Source: Pseudomonas lurida (lineage in GTDB: Bacteria; Pseudomonadota; Gammaproteobacteria; Pseudomonadales; Pseudomonadaceae). From it: a DNA stretch of 45,399 nt. The notes beneath the pieces were generated by a model that worked only from the letters and a program-made list of their open reading frames with translations, did not search any database and was not told the DNA's origin. The number at the start of each line of letters is the position of its first letter. Position 1 is the stretch's first letter. The translations under genes were made by a program, and so were the position numbers. This document shows positions 41,901 to 45,399 of the stretch, piece by piece. The stretch spans positions 1-45,399 of the forward strand of contig NZ_JAAMRE010000042.1 of NCBI RefSeq assembly GCF_013522705.1. Reading direction: 5' to 3'.

Positions 41901-42354
41901 CTTGATGCTGATGCTCAAGGGGTCGCTGCAGTTAGGCCTGTTGCCCCGCTTGGAACTGGATTTCGACCTGATGCCGGTGGACTTCCTGGCGCGTTTCATC
42001 GCGTTCCATTGCATGAGCTTTCACGCCAATAGCTGCGTGTTCAACCTGCATAACCCACAGCCGTTGAGTTGGGAGCGCTACTTGGATGAATTAAGCCGGG
42101 TGGGGTGCGGATTCGAGCGGGTATGCGTTGCGCAATGGCAACAAGCCCTGCGCACGGTGAGCCAGGACAACGCAATGTTTGGGGTACTCGGGTTTTACCT
42201 TGATCGCCTGGATGATGACATTGGAGATACCAAGATGATTGTGCATGACAACGCCCGACGAGGTGTTGAGCAGATGGGCGAGCACTATCCGCAAAAAGAC
42301 CCGGCGCTGTTGAACAAAGGCTTTGAGTACCTCAAGGCCATTGGCTTTCTTTGA
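38983..42354 (+). CDS. mgoA: MgoA / PvfC-like nonribosomal peptide synthetase (A-T-R)
   Basis: A 1123-residue enzyme. Residues 1-165 are an N-terminal region I cannot assign. The adenylation domain (about 165-640) shows A2 LGSGAVYLPLEPD, A3 LYTSGTTGLPKG (312-323), A5 NLYGPTE (445-451), A7 YRSGDL, A8 QVKIRGFRVEPQEIE and A10 NGKVDR with K637. A thiolation domain (about 663-735) carries the phosphopantetheine Ser695 in DLGGHS. A terminal reductase domain (765-1123) has TGANSFVG for NAD(P)H and Y929-x-x-x-K933. It would activate one aliphatic amino acid and release it as an aldehyde or alcohol by reduction. A hand-read specificity code is D-S-I-F-L-G-L-V-L-K, closest to leucine-type codes. The architecture matches MgoA/PvfC. 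Confidence 0.93.
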   Translation: MRRLTIGWRGTSTALAATRRVLEEYGHASADEAIDLWIEDGSSSQPLDGGDAACILLRLGVGPITESGLPVLQLRAYDRGHRLVAMLDVVDEPSGNGQRQRQQVTHALVEWVALLVSGFSRDPAYFSPTAATNDWPEQGLQELEALAFLHRFNRTANPEVMQRAQVVMIDRIQASLQAFAERPALNIAGTTVTYRELHLRALAIQQRLRPVLQPFEAPAVVGVCLEKSLDLYASILAVLGSGAVYLPLEPDQPAQRHQAMLEGARAVVLLDAGQHPLRERFTALDVSTVESVDGGLALMCHQPCLDAPCMVLYTSGTTGLPKGVVLSEGNLAHFAAWFGSCMALDEHCRVLQFSPLSFDSSLIDIFPALIAGAELIVPSQAQRRDPVQLLALLRRQRITHAFLPPALLSILPLEQPLGLTHLLTGGDVCEPHVIEQLAGQCQFHNLYGPTEITVLATHRTFVQSDSNRNLGRPIANSRVLILDEHLQPVDEHVTGDVYIVGPGVSLGYVNVPQQNDGPFVDLPMPGGQVTRAYRSGDLAQWTPDGILLVGRRDDQVKIRGFRVEPQEIEHCLRSGRLYRQVAVAIDRDHRICAFVAQPEPDATLETVKQHARQWLPDYMQPGIWVELPGLPCSSNGKVDRQALLALPGRSGRQVNGGVTPTSLQARVAQLWGGVLEVPAAQLSVDASFFDLGGHSILLSTLLLRVREEFGRSFALSQFIEVPTIRTLAMLMQEGERPDASCGQAVRDAQREWRVKALPERLGGNPKKVVVTGANSFVGVHIVEALLAGGAAQVACLVREQPGQCAAARFNQALRDYRLDHLDLGRVRVLAADISQPRLGLADAVYDELAREFGVLVHNAAQVNHVMDYASLARDNVEPIFECLRLCETHCKKVFNFVSTLSAASCIDTQGHVLEAQAGAAPPLFIKNGYNLSKWTAERLLGRAIEQGAWVNILRPGNVSFNSRTGVCQPQKNRLMLMLKGSLQLGLLPRLELDFDLMPVDFLARFIAFHCMSFHANSCVFNLHNPQPLSWERYLDELSRVGCGFERVCVAQWQQALRTVSQDNAMFGVLGFYLDRLDDDIGDTKMIVHDNARRGVEQMGEHYPQKDPALLNKGFEYLKAIGFL

Positions 42355-42373
42355 ACCGTTCCAGGACCAAGAT

Positions 42374-42838
42374 ATGAAACCGCTGCAACCCGATACTTTA
42401 ATCTGCAACCCGAACAGCCCGCCGATTGTGGCGAGCGTCGTTATCAACTGCGGAGCGCTTCGCGTGTGGGAGATGGTGGGGCAGTTTTCGAGCTTTGATG
42501 CCTTCATCCCGGCCTTGGCGTCTGTCGAGATGATCGGCACAGGCGTGGGTGCATTGCGTACCAAAACGTTCCGTGATGGCAACTGTGTCGTCGAGCAACT
42601 CAATAGTCGAGATGATCATGACATGCACATGACCTGGACCATGATCTATAACACGCTGGGCGTGGCCAGGTTGTGGGCAGGGATTCGTGTGCAGGCACAT
42701 GGCGTGCAATGCGCCAAGGTGAGCTGGACCATCATTGCCGAGCCAGTGGACAAGACGCAGGTGGGCTTCGAAGCGTTTGTGCAGGACTTTGCCGACAGCG
42801 CCCTGGCAAACGTGCGTAAGCTGCTGGGCGGTGCGTAG
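42374..42838 (+). CDS. mgoD: MgoD / PvfD-like SRPBCC (polyketide cyclase-type) protein
   Basis: A 154-residue protein of the SRPBCC/START superfamily: INCGALRVWEMVGQFSSFDA at the start, a helix-grip pattern (LRTKTFRDGNCVVEQLNSRD, MTWTMIYNTL), and a long C-terminal helix (FEAFVQDFADSALANVRKLL). Members hold hydrophobic ligands in a deep cavity and may act as cyclases or carriers. Start ATG 42374 has AGGA 7 nt upstream; it is 19 bp after the mgoA stop, the only gene of the four without an overlap. Its stop lies inside the hairpin at 42830-42865. Identification rests on fold pattern and position as the fourth mgo gene. Confidence 0.88.
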   Translation: MKPLQPDTLICNPNSPPIVASVVINCGALRVWEMVGQFSSFDAFIPALASVEMIGTGVGALRTKTFRDGNCVVEQLNSRDDHDMHMTWTMIYNTLGVARLWAGIRVQAHGVQCAKVSWTIIAEPVDKTQVGFEAFVQDFADSALANVRKLLGGA

Positions 42839-42865
42839 GAGCGAAGCTGCTCGCTCCTACGCACC
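42830..42865. terminator. Bidirectional terminator between mgoD and the chemoreceptor gene
   Basis: A perfect 15-bp inverted repeat, GGTGCGTAGGAGCGA (42830-42844) and its complement at 42851-42865, with a 6-nt loop. It overlaps the mgoD stop codon (42836-42838) and ends 12 bp before the convergent gene at 42877, so it can serve both. GTAGGAGCGA-N-TCGCTCCTAC is also the form of a REP-type palindrome common in pseudomonads. Confidence 0.75.
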
Positions 42866-42876
42866 GTCCAGACAAG

Positions 42877-44757
42877 TCAGATCTTGAAGCTGTCGACCAG
42901 TTGCTTCAAGCGATTGGCCTGTTGCGACAGGGCATCGCAGTCTCTGAGTGTCTCGTTGAGATTGGCTACGCCCTGCTGGTTAAGCAGATTGATCTGGTTG
43001 ATGTCCACGTTGAGCGTTTCCACCACGGCGGTTTGCTCCTCAGTGGCCGCAGCGACGGACTGGTTCATGCCGTCAATCTCAACGATTCGCTGCGTCACGC
43101 TCACCAGGCGTTCACCCGCCTGGTTGGCGACCTCAACACTTTCCTCACTTGAGACCTGGCTGGCATTCATGGTGGTCACCGCCTCGCGGGAGCCCACTTG
43201 CAGTGAAGTGATCATTTTATGAATTTCTTCGGCGGACTCCTGGGTACGGTGAGCCAGGTTGCGTACTTCATCGGCCACCACAGCAAAGCCACGCCCGGCC
43301 TCACCAGCACGCGCGGCTTCGATCGCGGCGTTGAGAGCAAGCAAGTTGGTTTGCTGAGAAATGCCTTTGATCACATCCAGAATGTGACCAATGTTGTCGG
43401 TACTGGCGTTAAGCGTTTCAATCTGTGTGCACGAAAGACTGATCTTCTGAGACAGCTCAGACATTGCCAAAATGGTCTGCTCAACCACTTTGCGCCCATC
43501 GTCAGCCTGCTCACTGGCACCGCTGGCGTGTTGAGATGCATCAGCCGCGTTCCGCGCAATCTCCTGAGTGGCGGCCCCCAGCTCGTTGATCGCCGCAGCA
43601 ACGCTGTTGGTACGTGCACTTTGCTCGTCGGAGCCGATGATCGACGCGTTGGACGACGCCATCACGCGCTGGGACAAATCATGAACCTGGCGCGTGGCCG
43701 AAGAGACTTCCGAAATCGAAGCGTGAATACGCTCAACGAACCGGTTGAACGCACTGCCTACTTCGCCAAATTCGTCCTTGCTGGTGACAGCCAGGCGACG
43801 AGTCAGGTCGCCCTCGCCTTGGGCGATGTCCTGCATGGCGACGCCCATGGTGGTCAAGGGGCGCAGTAGCACTTGGATCAACAGGCTCAGCAACACCGCA
43901 ATCGCTACCACGGCGATCAACATGGCAATCAAGGCTGAGGTGCGGAATTTACCGAGCGGCGCGTAGGCCTTGTCTTTGTCGATCGACAATCCGATATACC
44001 AATCGGCACCTGGCAGACCGCTGATGGGCGTAAAGGACAGAATGCGATCATGGCCTTTGAGTACTACGTCCTGGTTGAGCTTTTCTATGCGAAGTGTGGT
44101 GCCTGGATAGATGTCCTTGAGGTTTTTCATCACCTGATCTTCGTCTGGACTGACGATGACCTGGCCGTCGCCGCTGACCAGAAAAGCATGGCCGATACCA
44201 CCAAAGTCCACCGAGTTGATGATTTTCACCAAGGTTTGCAGACTAAGGTCGCCACCCACCACACCAAGCAATTCGCCGTTCTTTTTCACCGGCATCGCGA
44301 TGGTAACGATCTGACCACCTACTGCCGCCATATAAGGCGGCGTAAGCATGGGTTTATCTGCAGCAACAGCTTGTTTGTACCAAGGGCGCTGACGAGGATC
44401 ATAGTCGTCCGGCATTTTGGCGTCAGGGCGTTGGGTGAATACACCGTTGGTTTGCCCGACATAAGTGAACTGGAAGTTCGATGTCAGTGCAGGTTGATCT
44501 ACCAAACCTGGCAGGTCCGCAGCACTGCCTTGGTGGGCAATGTTCTGAGTCAGACTTTCGAGTACCAGGATTCGACCACTGAGCCAGTTTTGCACACTGC
44601 TGGCGGTGAGCTCACCGGATTGCTGGATAGATGACTCCAGATTCTGCTTGATCGTACTGCGTTGCAGGTAATCGTTGTAAAGCGTAAATAACGCGAAGGC
44701 TAGGACCACCACGCCTGACGCGGCCAACAAAATTTTATGACTGAACTTGAGATTCAT
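42877..44757 (-). CDS. Methyl-accepting chemotaxis protein with amino-acid-type dCache domain
   Basis: A 626-residue chemoreceptor. TM1 is at about 10-28 and TM2 at 273-297, enclosing a periplasmic dCache domain; a HAMP (about 298-350) and the signalling domain follow, with the tip GRGFAVVADEVRNLAHRTQE. Within dCache the residues Y119, R124, W126, Y127, Y142 and D170 have the spacing of the amino-acid-binding motif of PctA-type receptors (Y121, R126, W128, Y129, Y144, D172/173). It therefore probably senses L-amino acids. No C-terminal NWETF-like CheR tether is present. ATG 44757 is chosen because TM1 follows directly; the open frame would extend 33 residues further without membrane character. 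Confidence 0.92.
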   Translation of the reverse strand: MNLKFSHKILLAASGVVVLAFALFTLYNDYLQRSTIKQNLESSIQQSGELTASSVQNWLSGRILVLESLTQNIAHQGSAADLPGLVDQPALTSNFQFTYVGQTNGVFTQRPDAKMPDDYDPRQRPWYKQAVAADKPMLTPPYMAAVGGQIVTIAMPVKKNGELLGVVGGDLSLQTLVKIINSVDFGGIGHAFLVSGDGQVIVSPDEDQVMKNLKDIYPGTTLRIEKLNQDVVLKGHDRILSFTPISGLPGADWYIGLSIDKDKAYAPLGKFRTSALIAMLIAVVAIAVLLSLLIQVLLRPLTTMGVAMQDIAQGEGDLTRRLAVTSKDEFGEVGSAFNRFVERIHASISEVSSATRQVHDLSQRVMASSNASIIGSDEQSARTNSVAAAINELGAATQEIARNAADASQHASGASEQADDGRKVVEQTILAMSELSQKISLSCTQIETLNASTDNIGHILDVIKGISQQTNLLALNAAIEAARAGEAGRGFAVVADEVRNLAHRTQESAEEIHKMITSLQVGSREAVTTMNASQVSSEESVEVANQAGERLVSVTQRIVEIDGMNQSVAAATEEQTAVVETLNVDINQINLLNQQGVANLNETLRDCDALSQQANRLKQLVDSFKI

Positions 44758-44871
44758 TTCATCGACTTCTTTTTGCCAAAGGGGGATGAGCGTGCCGAGC
44801 GGAACATTCCATGTAACGGTATAGCCGGCTTCGCGGGCCGCTCTATTTCGGTGCACGCATGGCTCATCAGG

Positions 44872-44898
44872 CTTTCGGCCAAATCGAGTGAAATCTTA
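44872..44898 (-). promoter_or_regulatory. Candidate FliA (sigma-28) promoter of the chemoreceptor gene
   Basis: On the minus strand TAAGATTT (44898-44891) is followed by exactly 11 nt and GCCGAAAG (44879-44872). The flagellar sigma consensus is TAAAGTTT-N11-GCCGATAA, so each half matches 6 of 8. It lies about 115 nt upstream of the chemoreceptor start. The rest of 44758-45052 shows no gene. Confidence 0.5.
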
Positions 44899-45052
44899 AG
44901 GGTTTGTAGGAAACATCTTCTTTTTGAGCGAGAAACCGGACCGGTGGTACACCGATTCATTGCGGGAATGCAGCACACCGGCACTTGCGCGCACGCCATA
45001 TAAGGATATTGCGGTTGGATACTGAGTGGTAAATACCGATTGCCTAAACGAC

Positions 45053-45085
45053 AAAACCCCTGCCTGCGTTAGCAGACAGGGGTTT
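45053..45085 (-). terminator. Rho-independent terminator of the rrn operon
   Basis: AAACCCCTG (45054-45062) and CAGGGGTTT (45077-45085) form a stem, with an inner TGC/GCA pair. On the minus strand it is followed by a T run. It lies about 10 nt after the 3' end of the distal 5S gene. Confidence 0.85.
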
Positions 45086-45094
45086 CGGAATTTG

Positions 45095-45210
45095 ATCTTG
45101 ACGATGACCTACTCTCACATGGGGAAACCCCACACTACCATCGGCGATGCATCGTTTCACTGCTGAGTTCGGGATGGGATCAGGTGGTTCCAATGCTCTA
45201 TGGTCGTCAA
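45095..45210 (-). rRNA. rrf: 5S ribosomal RNA, distal copy
   Basis: Read on the minus strand, it begins TTGACGACCATAGAGC and contains CACCTGATCCCATCCCGAAC and GGTAGTGTGGGGTTTCCCCA. It ends GTCATCGTCAAGAT. This is the Pseudomonas 5S sequence, about 116 nt, with complementary ends. The termini are good to a few nucleotides. It is the second of two tandem copies. Confidence 0.95.
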
Positions 45211-45277
45211 GAAATTCTGTGTACCAGAACGATGCATTGCAGCGTGCCAGTGAAATTCATGGACTTCTACATAAAAC

Positions 45278-45308
45278 AAAACCCCAACTGCTCTCGCAAT
45301 TGGGGTTT
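45278..45308 (-). terminator. Terminator-like hairpin between the two 5S genes
   Basis: AAACCCCAA (45279-45287) and TTGGGGTTT (45300-45308) form a 9-bp stem with a 12-nt loop. On the minus strand TTTGTTTT follows. It stands at the same distance from its 5S gene as the terminator at 45053, so the downstream 5S must be reached by read-through or a separate start. Confidence 0.7.
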
Positions 45309-45317
45309 CGGAATTTA

Positions 45318-45399
45318 ATCTTGACGATGACCTACTCTCACATGGGGAAACCCCACACTACCATCGGCGATGCATCGTTTCACTGCTGAGTTCGGGATG
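45318..45399 (-). rRNA. rrf: 5S ribosomal RNA, proximal copy (partial, cut by right edge)
   Basis: The minus strand repeats the 3' 82 nt of the 5S gene at 45095 without a visible difference, 223 bp further along. The 5' part lies beyond the window. A 23S gene is expected beyond it, on the same strand. Confidence 0.95.

Overview
The window looks like a chromosomal segment of a fluorescent Pseudomonas (P. fluorescens group). The grounds are the 5S rRNA sequence, high-GC codon use, short palindromes matching the REP families described in P. fluorescens, and recognisable Pseudomonas operons (pgaABCD, mgoBCAD, a MarR/FUSC efflux operon, an amino-acid-type chemoreceptor). I see no tRNA, insertion sequence, prophage or CRISPR array. 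Most long plus-strand open frames in the left half are antisense shadows of minus-strand genes.

Layout, left to right. (1) 1-7105, minus: a two-partner secretion system. The ShlB/FhaC-type transporter gene (5384-7105) is followed by a giant filamentous haemagglutinin/CdiA-like exoprotein whose C-terminus lies beyond the left edge. (2) 7621-13939, minus: pgaABCD for poly-beta-1,6-N-acetylglucosamine, a biofilm polysaccharide; a 24-bp near-perfect palindrome lies 133 bp upstream of pgaA. (3) 14195-16470, minus: a DUF945 protein and an unrecognised membrane protein. (4) 16563-21607, minus: five genes joined by 4-nt overlaps, marR - FUSC pump - DUF1656 - HlyD adaptor - NodT outer-membrane factor, with a palindromic operator upstream. 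(5) 21882-23771, minus: DUF2789 protein and a family-39-like glycosyltransferase. (6) 23964-26836, plus: a secreted repeat protein overlapping a DUF3142 protein. (7) 26845-30896, minus: a second tripartite exporter, EmrAB type with a NodT channel. (8) 31255-35880, minus: a tauD-like dioxygenase, binding protein, ATPase and permease (sulfonate-type uptake), then a LysR regulator. (9) 36192-42838, plus: a GntR/FCD regulator preceded by a perfect VanR-type operator, then the four-gene mgo (pvf) operon. (10) 42877-44757, minus: an amino-acid-type dCache chemoreceptor with a FliA-like promoter. (11) 45095-45399, minus: two tandem 5S rRNA genes, the 3' end of an rrn operon entering from the right.

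Functionally, the window groups surface and social traits: a secreted adhesin or contact toxin, an exopolysaccharide, two exporters, chemotaxis, and the mgo/pvf operon. In other pseudomonads that operon makes small diazeniumdiolate signals (valdiazen, leudiazen) that control virulence and mangotoxin. The parts most worth a second look are the mgo/pvf operon with its upstream VanR-like regulator and VanO-identical box, the unexplained N-terminal segment of MgoA, the long palindrome upstream of pgaA, and the paired repeat/DUF3142 genes of unknown role.
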